A stretch of DNA of 64,000 bases, taken from assembly GCA_022822445.1 (NCBI GenBank), contig JAJEBR010000128.1, positions 1 to 64,000 on the forward strand, in the 5' to 3' direction. Of this stretch, positions 16,311 through 23,838 are shown piece after piece (position 1 is the first letter of the stretch; every line of letters starts with the position of its first letter). The position numbers and the translations under genes were made by a program. The DNA comes from Gemmatimonadota bacterium. GTDB lineage: Bacteria; Gemmatimonadota; Gemmatimonadetes; Longimicrobiales; Gaopeijiaceae. Under the pieces are notes generated by a model, which worked only from the letters and a program-made list of their open reading frames with translations, made no database searches and was not told the origin of the DNA.

Positions 16311-17408
16311 ATGTCCAGACGGGGAGCGGTGCGCGCCATCACGCTGGTGGCCGCCGTGGCGCTGGACACGTACCTGCTGTGGCCGGTGGGCGGACCGTCG
16401 GTTGGCGGCAGTCCCGCGCTCCTCGGCTACGAGGACCTCGCCGCCGCCATCTCCGTGCAGGAGCGCCACAACCCGGATCTGCTCGCCCTGCCCGGCGTGG
16501 CCGGCACCGCGGTGGCGTTCGGCCCGGCCGGCCAGCCGGTCGTGAAGGTGTACCTGGCCCACGAGGACGTCGCCGGAATACCGGCCAGCCTGGACGGGCA
16601 CCGCCTGGTCACCGAGGTCACCGGACCCTTCGACTGGCTGGGCGACCCGCCCACCGGGGCCGCAGCGGCCACCACCGGGGCGGCCGCGAACCCGGAGGCG
16701 AGGCCGGCCGACGACACCGACCCCAGGCAGCCGTTCGCGCGCCCCGTCCCCATCGGGGTTTCGACGGGCCAGGTGGACGTCACCGCCGGCACCATCGGCG
16801 CCCGGGTCACCTCCGGCGGAGAGGTGTTCGCGCTGAGCAACAATCACGTCTACGCGAACCGGAACCAGGCCAACCTGGGCGACCACATCCTGCAGCCCGG
16901 CTCGGTGGACGGCGGCGTCAACCCCACCGACGCGATCGGCACCCTGCACGACTTCGAGCGCATCCGCTTCTGCAAGCCCTTCCCGGCATGCCCCGCCAAC
17001 CGGATCGACGCAGCCATCGCCGCCACCACGACCGACAATCTCGGCAACAGCACGCCTTCCAACGGCTACGGCACCCCGCGCAGCGAGGTCCTGGCGGCAA
17101 AACTCGGCATGGAGGTCCAGAAGTACGGCCGCACAACCGGTCACACCCAGGGCAGGATCAGCGGCCTGAACGCCACCCTGAATGTCGGCTTCCGCGATAA
17201 CACGGCGCGCTTTTCCGGCCAGATCGTCATCACGGGCAGCGGTTTCTCGGCCCCTGGCGACTCCGGCTCGCTGATCGTCGCGGGGGGCAGCGGCCCGGAC
17301 AGCCGCCGTCCGGTCGGGCTCCTCTTCGCGGGCAGCGAGACCAGCACCATCGCCAACCCGATCGGCCTGGTGCTGGACCGTTTCGGCGTCAGCATCGACG
17401 GGAACTGA
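16311..17408 (+). CDS. Trypsin-like serine protease with N-terminal membrane anchor
   Basis: From the ATG at 16311 (365 residues; an in-frame ATG at 16188 gives 406) a hydrophobic segment VRAITLVAAVALDTYLLW anchors or exports the protein. Next is a module HNPDLLALPGVAGTAVAFGP with VVKVYLA, ending near VTEVTGPFD, then a Pro/Ala-rich linker. The protease domain has the chymotrypsin-type triad: FALSNNHVYAN (His), NRIDAAIA (Asp) and APGDSGSLIV (nucleophile Ser in GDSG). The N-terminal module could be an inhibitory propeptide or binding domain. A stand-alone copy of it is encoded three bases downstream (17412-17627), so the two proteins probably work together. Target proteins are unknown. Confidence 0.8.
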   Translation: MSRRGAVRAITLVAAVALDTYLLWPVGGPSVGGSPALLGYEDLAAAISVQERHNPDLLALPGVAGTAVAFGPAGQPVVKVYLAHEDVAGIPASLDGHRLVTEVTGPFDWLGDPPTGAAAATTGAAANPEARPADDTDPRQPFARPVPIGVSTGQVDVTAGTIGARVTSGGEVFALSNNHVYANRNQANLGDHILQPGSVDGGVNPTDAIGTLHDFERIRFCKPFPACPANRIDAAIAATTTDNLGNSTPSNGYGTPRSEVLAAKLGMEVQKYGRTTGHTQGRISGLNATLNVGFRDNTARFSGQIVITGSGFSAPGDSGSLIVAGGSGPDSRRPVGLLFAGSETSTIANPIGLVLDRFGVSIDGN

Positions 17409-17411
17409 CCC

Positions 17412-17627
17412 GTGGGCGAATCGATCGACCGCGCCCACGACCGGGTCACCCGCAGGGTCATAGGGATGAAGGGCGTCTCCGGCACCGCCATCGGCACGCG
17501 CGGGGGCAAGCCCTGCATCAAGGTCTACCTGGAGAGGGACGACCGGCGGTTGCGATCCCTGCTGCCGCGCCGGGCGGGCGGATTCCCCGTCGATGTCGAG
17601 GTTACCGGCAGGGTGCGGCGGCTGTAG
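17412..17627 (+). CDS. Small protein equal to the N-terminal module of the upstream protease
   Basis: The GTG at 17412 follows the protease stop by three bases and gives 71 residues. The sequence VIGMKGVSGTAIGTRGGKPC, then IKVYLERDDRRL and FPVDVEVTGRVRRL, aligns with the protease's own ALPGVAGTAVAFGPAGQPVV, KVYLAHEDV and HRLVTEVTG. It has no signal peptide. A free copy of a propeptide-like module beside the protease suggests an inhibitor, chaperone or immunity role, but this is inference. Confidence 0.6.
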   Translation: MGESIDRAHDRVTRRVIGMKGVSGTAIGTRGGKPCIKVYLERDDRRLRSLLPRRAGGFPVDVEVTGRVRRL

Positions 17628-17630
17628 CCG

Positions 17631-19577
17631 TCAGAGCAGGGCGTTCGCCACCCAGGCACCCGCGTACGCCAGCACCAGCATGTACGTGAACTGAAGGGCC
17701 GGCCATCGCCAGCCTCCCGTCTCGCGACGCATCACCGCCACCGTGGACATGCATTGCAGCGCGAAGACGAAGAAGATCAGCAGGGCGACCGCCGAACCCA
17801 GGTCCAGATCCTGCTGCAGAGCCGCCTGGAGCTCGAAGTCGGTGTCGTCCTGGTTCTCGACACCGTAGATGGTCCCGAGGGTGCCGACGATGACCTCCCT
17901 CGCCGCCAGCGAAGTCACCAGCCCGATGCCGATGCGCCAGTCGAAGCCCAGCGGCTCGATCACCGGCTCGATCACCTGGCCCATCCGGCCCAGCGCGCTG
18001 TCCCCGATCTCCGGTGGCCCGCCAGCCGACGCCCTCGGGAACTGGGTCAGCACCCAGAGCACCACCGTGACCGTCAGGATGATCTTGCCGGCACGGCGCA
18101 GGAAGATCTTCGTGCGGTCCAGAAGGCGGTTTGCGACTGAACGCCAGGTGGGCAGGCGGTACGGGGGCAGCTCCATCACGAAGGGCGCGGAGCGGCCGCC
18201 GAGCAGCGTGCCCTTGAGGATGGCCGCTGTGACGAGCGCCGCCACGAGGCCGAGCGCGTAGAGGCCGATCAGCACGGCGGCGCGCTGGCCCAGGGGGCCG
18301 ATCAGGGTGCCCGCGGGGATGAAGGCGGCGATGAGGAGCGCGTAGACGGGAAGCCGGGCCGAGCAGGTCATGAACGGGGCCACGAAGATGGTGGCGATGC
18401 GGTCGCGCTCGTCCTCCACCGTGCGGGCCGACATCACCGCCGGGACCGCGCAGGCGTAGGCCGAGAGAAGCGGCAGGAAGGACTTGCCCTGCAGTCCCAC
18501 CCGGTGCATCACCCGGTCGGCGATCACCGCCGCGCGTGCCATGTAGCCCGAGTCCTCCAGGATCGCGATGAACAGGAAGAGGATGAGGATCTGCGGGAGG
18601 AAGACAAGCACCGAACCCACCCCGGCCCAAACGCCGTCGATCAGAAGGGCCCGGAACCAGCTTTCGGGAAGAAGCCCGGCGACGAACGCCCCCGACGCGC
18701 CGATGGCCGCCTCGGTCGCGTCCATCAGCGGGATCGCCCAGCTGAAGATGGCCTCGAAGACGAACGCCACCACGGCCAGGAACAGCAGCGGCCCCCACAG
18801 CCGGTGCAGTACCACCGCGTCGATCCGCCGCGTCGTGCGGGACGGGCGGGGATTGCGGAAGTCGGCTGAACGGCCCAGCGCCCTGGCCCGCTTGCGGCGT
18901 TCGGCGAAGAGGTCGAGCACGGGGAGGGGGCGGCCCGGATGATGATCGCTGGCAGCGGCATCGGCGACCGCAATGGCGGGACAGGCCCGAACCTCTTCGC
19001 CTCCGGTGTGGAGCGCCCGCAGGAAGCGCCGCACGGTCGCCAGCGTGGACGGGTCGCGGGCGTTGACCAGCGTCACCTCGATTCCCAGCTTGGCCGCGAG
19101 CGCGCCGGCGTCCACCGCCCCGTCCCGCCTGCCGAGTTCGTCCGCCATCGTCAGGACGACCAGGGCGGGCAGGCCCAGCCCCAGCACAGGATCCGCCAGC
19201 ATCAGGTGCGACCGGAGCCGGGTGGCGTCCAGCACCAGGATCACCGCGTCCGGCTGCCTGCCGCCCTCCAGATTGCCCATCAGCACATCGCGGGTCACCA
19301 TCTGGTCCAGGCTGCGCGGCGAGAGGCCATGTACGCCAGGGAGATCGATCACCTCCACCGACCCGACTGGCTCGTCGACCACGCCGGATCTCCGCTCCAC
19401 GGTCACCCCCGGATAGTTGGCGACCCGCTGCTTCAGCCCCGTGAGAGTGTTGAAGAGGGTGGATTTGCCGGCGTTGGGCGGTCCAACCAACGCTACCAGC
19501 GGGTCGGTGCCTGGCCGGGTCCCGGAGGGGGGTGCCTGCGGATCCCGCGGGGCCGGTTCGGCACGATCCGAGGTCAT
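17631..19577 (-). CDS. feoB: Ferrous iron transport protein B
   Basis: The ATG at 19575-19577 gives 648 residues. The N-terminal G domain has G1 LVGPPNAGKST (29-40), G3 VIDLPGVHG (77-84) and a G4 position reading VLTMADE (141-147), in which the usual Asn of NxxD is replaced by Thr. The membrane part has the Gate motif (YACAVPAVMSARTVEDERDR) and FMTCSARLPVYALLI, both standard for FeoB, plus about ten membrane spans. FeoB imports Fe(II) across the inner membrane. feoA lies 58 bp upstream on the same strand and a Fur-like palindrome precedes it, so the pair should be induced by iron limitation. FeoC is not seen. Confidence 0.95.
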   Translation of the reverse strand: MTSDRAEPAPRDPQAPPSGTRPGTDPLVALVGPPNAGKSTLFNTLTGLKQRVANYPGVTVERRSGVVDEPVGSVEVIDLPGVHGLSPRSLDQMVTRDVLMGNLEGGRQPDAVILVLDATRLRSHLMLADPVLGLGLPALVVLTMADELGRRDGAVDAGALAAKLGIEVTLVNARDPSTLATVRRFLRALHTGGEEVRACPAIAVADAAASDHHPGRPLPVLDLFAERRKRARALGRSADFRNPRPSRTTRRIDAVVLHRLWGPLLFLAVVAFVFEAIFSWAIPLMDATEAAIGASGAFVAGLLPESWFRALLIDGVWAGVGSVLVFLPQILILFLFIAILEDSGYMARAAVIADRVMHRVGLQGKSFLPLLSAYACAVPAVMSARTVEDERDRIATIFVAPFMTCSARLPVYALLIAAFIPAGTLIGPLGQRAAVLIGLYALGLVAALVTAAILKGTLLGGRSAPFVMELPPYRLPTWRSVANRLLDRTKIFLRRAGKIILTVTVVLWVLTQFPRASAGGPPEIGDSALGRMGQVIEPVIEPLGFDWRIGIGLVTSLAAREVIVGTLGTIYGVENQDDTDFELQAALQQDLDLGSAVALLIFFVFALQCMSTVAVMRRETGGWRWPALQFTYMLVLAYAGAWVANALL

Positions 19578-19635
19578 AATCGGGTGCGGCCGCTTCGCGC
19601 CGGTCAACCGGTGTCGACGCCGCCGGCGGACTCGA

Positions 19636-19902
19636 TCACCCCCCGGCCGCCTTCTTTGCGGCCCTCGAGCGGCGGGCAGCCAGGGCGTTGCGCACACAGA
19701 GACAGGCAGCGGTGTCCTTGCGGAGCGCGATCAGGTCCCCGTCCACCCGGTACACGGTCGGTCCCCCGGCGGGCGCATGCCTCACGGGGCAGAGCTTGCA
19801 CCCCGGCACGATGCCACGCTCCAGGAGTGCCTCGATGTCCTCCCCGGCCACGTCCATCCGGATCAGGACCACCTCCTCGTCGAGGGGGACATCGGCGAGC
19901 AT
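19636..19902 (-). CDS. feoA: Ferrous iron transport protein A (FeoA domain)
   Basis: Taking the ATG at 19900-19902 gives 88 residues (MLADVPLDEEVVLIRMDVAG), then IEALLERGIVPGCKLCPVRH and VYRVDGDLIALRKDTAACLCV. This is the SH3-like FeoA fold, which assists FeoB. Two cysteines occur close together near the end (CLC) and one in GCKLC, more than usual. In-frame starts further upstream (to 20022) would place coding sequence over the Fur-like palindrome and are less likely. feoB follows on the same strand after 58 bp. The C-terminal AARRSRAAKKAAGG tail is basic and not conserved. Confidence 0.85.
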   Translation of the reverse strand: MLADVPLDEEVVLIRMDVAGEDIEALLERGIVPGCKLCPVRHAPAGGPTVYRVDGDLIALRKDTAACLCVRNALAARRSRAAKKAAGG

Positions 19903-20004
19903 GCGCTCGGCCCGCGAAGGTCCCGTATCTTCATTGTTTCGCCGACGGTCTGCCACGCGAACGCCTTTGTGTGGTTGGCGAGTGCCCGAACTCGCATTGT
20001 TGAG

Positions 20005-20023
20005 ATTGAGACCGATTCTCAAT
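20005..20023 (-). promoter_or_regulatory. Fur-like iron box upstream of feoAB
   Basis: ATTGAGA-CCGAT-TCTCAAT is a perfect 7-bp inverted repeat around a 5-bp centre, extended by TGAG and CAG on the sides. It resembles the Fur consensus (GATAATGATAATCATTATC) and iron-dependent DtxR-type boxes, and it lies about 100 bp before the chosen feoA start. It also lies 42 bp before the ORF at 20065 on the other strand, so it could control both directions. Binding protein not in the window. Confidence 0.7.
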
Positions 20024-20064
20024 CAGCAACGCGGCGCGTACAAGTGTAAGGAGGCGGGCAGGAA

Positions 20065-20262
20065 ATGGAAAGTCCCGGCGCGTGGACACCCGGTGCGCGA
20101 GCGGCCCCACGGGCATCCGCAGCGGCCCCACGGGCATCCGCGGCGGCCCCACGGGCACCCGCGGCGGCCCCAGAGGCACCCGCGGCGGCCCCAGAGGCAT
20201 CCGCGGCGGCCCCAGAGGCACCGGCGGCGGCCTCAGAGGCACCGGCGGCACACCCGGCGTGA
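20065..20262 (+). CDS. Small Ala/Pro-rich repeat protein coupled to yigZ
   Basis: The ATG at 20065 follows AAGGAGG closely, the strongest ribosome binding site in this stretch. The 65 residues are almost only Ala, Pro, Arg, Glu and Ser, built of seven heptads like AAPRASA and AAPEAPA. The TGA at 20260-20262 overlaps the GTG start of the IMPACT-family gene (GTGA), so its translation could feed ribosomes into that gene. It may be a true small protein or just a translated leader made of 21-bp repeats. No homolog recognised. Confidence 0.4.
   Translation: MESPGAWTPGARAAPRASAAAPRASAAAPRAPAAAPEAPAAAPEASAAAPEAPAAASEAPAAHPA
20098..20247. repeat. Tandem 21-bp repeats (about 7 copies)
   Basis: A 21-bp unit of the type GCGGCCCCACGGGCATCCGC plus one base repeats about seven times, with the later copies changed to CAGAGGCACC. 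Because 21 is a multiple of three, every frame reads a heptad: AAPRASA (frame of 20065), GPTGIRG (frame of yigZ) and a Met/Val-Gly-Pro-Pro heptad on the minus strand. Copy number could vary without frameshift. Confidence 0.85.
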
Positions 20263-20912
20263 GCGATATCAGGGGCGGAAGCCGTTCACAAGGCACAGGG
20301 GCCCCCTACCGCGTGCCCGCCATAACCGTCGAAAGCCGGGAAGTGATTCGGCGGAGCCGATTCATCACCGTCCTGGGCCGGGCCGAGAGCCGCGCCGACG
20401 CCACCCGCTTTCTGGAGAAGGTTCGCGAACGGCACCCCGGAGCCACCCACTACTGCTGGGCGTTCAACGCGGGACCACCGGGCTCCGCCGCACAGGTCGG
20501 CATGAGCGACGCCGGCGAGCCCCGCGGAACGGCGGGAAGGCCGATGCTGAACGCGCTCCTCCATTCCGGGCTGGGGGAGGTGGTGGCTGTGTGCGCCCGC
20601 TACTACGGCGGCGTCAAGCTGGGGACCGGCGGCCTCATGCGCGCCTATGCGGGCGGCGTCAAGCAAGCGTTGGAAATCTGTCCTGCAGCGAAAAAAGAAA
20701 ATCAGAAATTCGTACGAATCAGAATTTCATACGACTCGGTGTCACGGGTGGAACATGTTCTTCGGGTACTGGGAGCAGAGATCGAGGAACGGACCTTCGG
20801 CACCGACGTGGGGCTGCGGGTGCTGGTGGCCGCTGAACGGTGCACGGAATTGGAGGCCGCGATCGCCGAGGCCACGGGCGGCCACGGCGTGATCTCGGAC
20901 CCTGGCGATTAG
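20259..20912 (+). CDS. yigZ: IMPACT/YigZ family protein
   Basis: From the GTG at 20259 the protein has 217 residues, the normal family length; an in-frame GTG at 20082 would add the heptad repeats. Core motifs are RSRFITVLGRAES, HPGATHYCWAFNAG, MSDAGEPRGTAGRPMLNALL and ARYYGGVKLGTGGLMRAYAGG, all typical of the UPF0029/IMPACT N-terminal domain, and the C-terminal ferredoxin-like domain follows. The family is linked to translation control in eukaryotes; the bacterial role is not settled. It starts inside the stop of the repeat ORF (GTGA overlap). A strong hairpin follows at 20930. Confidence 0.88.
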   Translation: MSDIRGGSRSQGTGAPYRVPAITVESREVIRRSRFITVLGRAESRADATRFLEKVRERHPGATHYCWAFNAGPPGSAAQVGMSDAGEPRGTAGRPMLNALLHSGLGEVVAVCARYYGGVKLGTGGLMRAYAGGVKQALEICPAAKKENQKFVRIRISYDSVSRVEHVLRVLGAEIEERTFGTDVGLRVLVAAERCTELEAAIAEATGGHGVISDPGD

Positions 20913-20929
20913 AAGGCCGGGGAGTGGCG

Positions 20930-20956
20930 GGCCCGCCGGGGGAAGCCCGGCGGGCC
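20930..20956. terminator. GC-rich hairpin between convergent genes
   Basis: GGCCCGCCGGG and CCCGGCGGGCC form an 11-bp perfect stem with loop GGAAG, between the ends of yigZ (+) and the cold-shock gene (-). There is no T run on either side, so it could be a bidirectional stem that stalls polymerase or protects 3' ends rather than a textbook intrinsic terminator. Confidence 0.6.
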
Positions 20957-20978
20957 GCGCCGAGAGGTTGCCCTGGGG

Positions 20979-21200
20979 TCAGGCCCCAGCCGGTCCGAGC
21001 CGGATGACGTTCTCCGCCGCCGGCCCCTTGGCTCCGTCCACCACTTCGAATTCCACCTGCTCGCCCTCGGTCAGGGTCCGGAAACCCTCACCCTGAATGG
21101 CGGAAAAGTGGACGAAGCAGTCCTTGTCGTTGTCGGCCCTGGAGATGAAGCCGAAACCTTTCTGGTCATTGAACCACTTGACGGTTCCCTGAATGCGCAC
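20979..21200 (-). CDS. Cold-shock domain protein (CspA family)
   Basis: A protein of 73 residues: [20 protein letters not shown] contains RNP1 (KGFGFI), then [17 protein letters not shown] contains RNP2 (here CFVHF), and the end is AAENVIRLG. This OB-fold protein binds single-stranded RNA and DNA and unfolds RNA structure. The start is preceded by AGGAGAAGACAGAGCGTGCGC. The leader upstream is about 100 bp and is bounded by an intrinsic terminator on the same strand (21293-21339), so the gene has its own promoter. Confidence 0.96.
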   Translation of the reverse strand: MRIQGTVKWFNDQKGFGFISRADNDKDCFVHFSAIQGEGFRTLTEGEQVEFEVVDGAKGPAAENVIRLGPAGA

Positions 21201-21292
21201 GCTCTGTCTTCTCCTGAAGTGTGGGGGAGCGGTCCGGCGATCGGTTGCTTCGCGGGCCGGCCCGGCCAGAGTGGAGTCGGTCCAGCATCCGC

Positions 21293-21339
21293 AGAAACAA
21301 AACGACGGGCTCCCCGTTATGGGTTCGGGGCCCGTCGTT
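21293..21339 (-). terminator. Intrinsic terminator upstream of the cold-shock gene
   Basis: The arms at 21301-21310 (AACGACGGGC) and 21330-21339 (GCCCGTCGTT) pair perfectly over 10 bp, with further CCCC/GGGG pairing inside the loop. Read on the minus strand the stem is followed by TTTTGTTTC. The only gene to the right runs the other way, so the transcript it ends is unknown. Confidence 0.65.
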
Positions 21340-21497
21340 GATTAGTTCGAAGGTCCTGACTGCGCAGACATACTCCCGTTGAAGCTACGATAAAGCTGAC
21401 GCGAAAAGCGGCCAAGGTCAACGGCAGGCCATCCGACTACATCAGTTTGGTACCTGTCCGTTACCGATGCGGCACCCTGTGCCTGTTTGATTCGTCC

Positions 21498-22421
21498 ATG
21501 CCTGGTCTTCTGGTTCATGGAGTGCTCGCCGACCGGATGCTGAAGCACTGGGAGCGGCTGGGTGACGACGTCAGCCACCGCTACCGCCCGCGTTGCGCGG
21601 AGAGCACCAACGCCTTCCGGGCCGGTTCCTTCGGTCCCGACCTCGGCTACTTTCCTGGTGGGCACCGCTTCATCTCGGACCTTGCCCACTGCATTCGCAG
21701 CGGCGAGCTGGTGCGCCGCCTGCTGGCGACCGCCTCCACCGGGGTCGAGCGGTGCTTCGCGGCGGGATGGCTGACCCATGTGCTGGCCGACCTGCTCATC
21801 CACCCGGCGGTTGCCGAGGGGGTCGGGAAGCTCGTCACCGGCGACCGGTGCAGCCCCATGGACGGTGCCTCACAACCGGCGGCCCACCTGAGAGTGGAGA
21901 TCGGGCTGGACGCCTGGTTCGCCTCCGAGGACGTCGAGGAGCCTCCATTACGGCCGGTCTTCGACGACGCCACCGTCTCCTACCTGTCCAACGCCTACCG
22001 CCACGTTTACGGGATCGAAGTCACCGCCGAACAGTTCCTCTCCTCCCAGCGCGCGGCCCTGCGCGGGGCGGCAGTTGCCATCCGAACGGTCGGTTGGCTG
22101 GGACGCACGGCGCGGCGGCCCCGGGGGCGGCCCCTGAGCTGCATGGCCACGCTGTCACTCAAGGGGGTCCGCGCATTGTCCGCTTCGGTGGGCCTGCGTC
22201 CGCTCGGTCTCGCCATGCTGGCTCCGCGGCTGCCCGACCCATGGCTGGTGGAGCACACTCAACGCTGTCTTGCGGCCCTCCCCGAATTGGCTGATCGTCA
22301 TCTGGGGACGGGTGCGAGCGAATTGGGCAACTACAATCTGGACACCGGCCGCGAGGAATCTGCCAGCCGGGACCACGAGACGACGAGGAATGTCCTGCGG
22401 AGGTTGGGATGGGCGGCCTGA
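21498..22421 (+). CDS. Zinc-dependent phospholipase C-like protein
   Basis: The ATG at 21498 gives 307 residues. It begins MPGLLVHGVLADRMLKHWERL, with NAFRAGSFGPDLGYFPGGHR, LAHCIRSGELV and FAAGWLTHVLADLLIHP; the conserved His/Asp positions (GPDLGY, H in DLAH, THVLAD) fit the all-helical zinc-dependent phospholipase C/S1-P1 nuclease fold (PF00882). Members cleave phospholipids to diacylglycerol or phosphodiester bonds in nucleic acids, so the substrate is inferred. No signal peptide is visible. It opens an operon with two glycosyltransferases, a PAP2 phosphatase and a response regulator (the next gene overlaps by 13 bp), which favours a lipid substrate. Confidence 0.75.
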   Translation: MPGLLVHGVLADRMLKHWERLGDDVSHRYRPRCAESTNAFRAGSFGPDLGYFPGGHRFISDLAHCIRSGELVRRLLATASTGVERCFAAGWLTHVLADLLIHPAVAEGVGKLVTGDRCSPMDGASQPAAHLRVEIGLDAWFASEDVEEPPLRPVFDDATVSYLSNAYRHVYGIEVTAEQFLSSQRAALRGAAVAIRTVGWLGRTARRPRGRPLSCMATLSLKGVRALSASVGLRPLGLAMLAPRLPDPWLVEHTQRCLAALPELADRHLGTGASELGNYNLDTGREESASRDHETTRNVLRRLGWAA

Positions 22422-23200
22422 TTCGCCGTCGCCGTAGACGATACCGGGGTCCGGCCGCGGACCGCCAAACCGCGGGATCGGTGTGCGTCGTCATCCCGGC
22501 GCTCAACGAGGAACGGCACCTGCCGGACACGGTGGATGCCATCGCGGCCCAGACGCTGTCCCCCCGGCAGGTCATCGTCGCCGACGGTGGCTCCACCGAC
22601 CGGACCACAGCCATTGCGCTCGCTCGGCAGTGCCGGGTTGTGCGGGGCGGACTCCCCGGGGCCGGGCGGAACAACGGTGCACGGAAAGCCCGGGGCAGCT
22701 GGCTCCTCTTCCTTGACGCGGACGTGGTTGTTCCCCCGGCCGCGCTGGAGGAAGCCGTCGCCGTGGCCGAGGCGGGAGGCCTCGATGCGCTCAGCTGCTG
22801 GTTCGTCCCGGACTCCGCGGGATGGCGCGTGCGGCTCCTGCACTGGGTCTCGGCCGGGTACTTCTGGCTGAGCACCCGCCTGCGATGGCCGCATTCTATC
22901 GGCGGGTTCATCCTCGTCCGCCGTGAAGTGCACGAGGCCGTGGGCGGCTTCGACGAATCCGTGGTCGTCGCGGAAGACCAGGACTATGCCCGCCGCATCA
23001 GCCGCGTGGGCAGATACGCCTTCGTGCGAAGTCCGCGGGTCGTGATTTCGACGCGCCGGTTCCGCAGCGACGGCTTCCTGCGGGCGTCCGCGCGCTGGGT
23101 CGGCATCGAGCTCCACCGGATTCTCCTCGGCGAAGTCAGACGGCCCCTCTTCCGTTACTTCAACGGCGCTCCCGAGCAGCCGGGGGATGCCCATGGGTGA
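22409..23200 (+). CDS. Glycosyltransferase family 2
   Basis: A protein of 263 residues. After a basic N-terminus, the GT-A fold starts at VCVVIPALNEERHLPDTVDA and has VIVADGGSTDRTTAIA, GRNNGARKARGSWLLFLDAD (the DxD metal site) and VVVAEDQDYARRI. A hydrophobic patch (LLHWVSAGYFWLSTRL) may touch the membrane. The family uses nucleotide sugars to build glycolipids or polysaccharides. It overlaps the phospholipase-like gene by 13 bp and its stop overlaps a possible early start of the PAP2 gene, so the operon is compact. Acceptor unknown; a diacylglycerol acceptor is a guess from the neighbours. Confidence 0.9.
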   Translation: MGGLIRRRRRRYRGPAADRQTAGSVCVVIPALNEERHLPDTVDAIAAQTLSPRQVIVADGGSTDRTTAIALARQCRVVRGGLPGAGRNNGARKARGSWLLFLDADVVVPPAALEEAVAVAEAGGLDALSCWFVPDSAGWRVRLLHWVSAGYFWLSTRLRWPHSIGGFILVRREVHEAVGGFDESVVVAEDQDYARRISRVGRYAFVRSPRVVISTRRFRSDGFLRASARWVGIELHRILLGEVRRPLFRYFNGAPEQPGDAHG

Positions 23201-23310
23201 ACCGTTTGGCTCGTTGCACGCTGGTTACACGCCTGTCGTGCCAATGTTGCCAAGGGTCCGCCATATTACTAGCATTGTCACCCGTTTGGACCAGACAGGG
23301 GGAATCCGTA

Positions 23311-23838
23311 GTGGCTAGCTGGAACGTTCGGCTGGGCGGAGTCGATGAGCGGCTCTTCCTGGCTCTCCTGTCGCGCAGACATCCCTGGGTGGATCGCCTG
23401 ATGCGCGCCGTGACCGTGCTGGCAGAGCCACCGGTCATCGTAGCCATCGCGCTCGTCCTGGCCTCCGGGGCCCTGCCGGGGATGGCGCGTGCCGGGCTGG
23501 AGGCGCTGGTGGTCCTGACGCTTTCCCACGGCCTGGTGCAGATCATCAAGCGAGTGGCCATCCGTCCCCGTCCCCGTCTGCCGGTGGGGGTCCGGTCGAT
23601 CATTCAGGCACCGGACCGGTTTTCGTTCCCATCCGGACATGCCACGGCGGCGCTGGCGGTCGCGCTCCCCCTCGCCGGGGTGCTGTCCGCGGGTGTTGGC
23701 GCGCTGGTCCTCTGTCTGGCCTTGGCCGTCGGCATCTCCCGGTGCTACCTGGGTCTCCACTACCCTGGCGACGTAGTCTCCGGTTGGGCTCTGGCGGCGA
23801 TCACCTGGGCCGTCGGCCATTTCGCCCGGTTTGTCTGA
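23311..23838 (+). CDS. PAP2-family membrane phosphatase
   Basis: The GTG at 23311, ten bases after AGGGGG, gives 175 residues beginning VASWNVRLGGVDERLFLALL; a GTG at 23197 would add 38 poorly conserved residues. The lipid phosphatase motifs are complete: KRVAIRPRPR (motif 1, KX6RP), PSGHATAA (motif 2, PSGH) and SRCYLGLHYPGDV (motif 3, SRX5HX3D). Five to six membrane spans surround them. The family dephosphorylates phosphatidic acid, undecaprenyl diphosphate or similar. In this operon, making diacylglycerol from phosphatidate is the simplest role, by inference. The next gene overlaps its end by 8 bp. Confidence 0.9.
   Translation: MASWNVRLGGVDERLFLALLSRRHPWVDRLMRAVTVLAEPPVIVAIALVLASGALPGMARAGLEALVVLTLSHGLVQIIKRVAIRPRPRLPVGVRSIIQAPDRFSFPSGHATAALAVALPLAGVLSAGVGALVLCLALAVGISRCYLGLHYPGDVVSGWALAAITWAVGHFARFV

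Noticed and set aside
20098-20247. Possible CRISPR array or collagen-like protein
   Set aside because: Units are directly adjacent without spacers, so not CRISPR. In the yigZ frame Gly recurs in a heptad rather than Gly-X-Y pattern, so not collagen.
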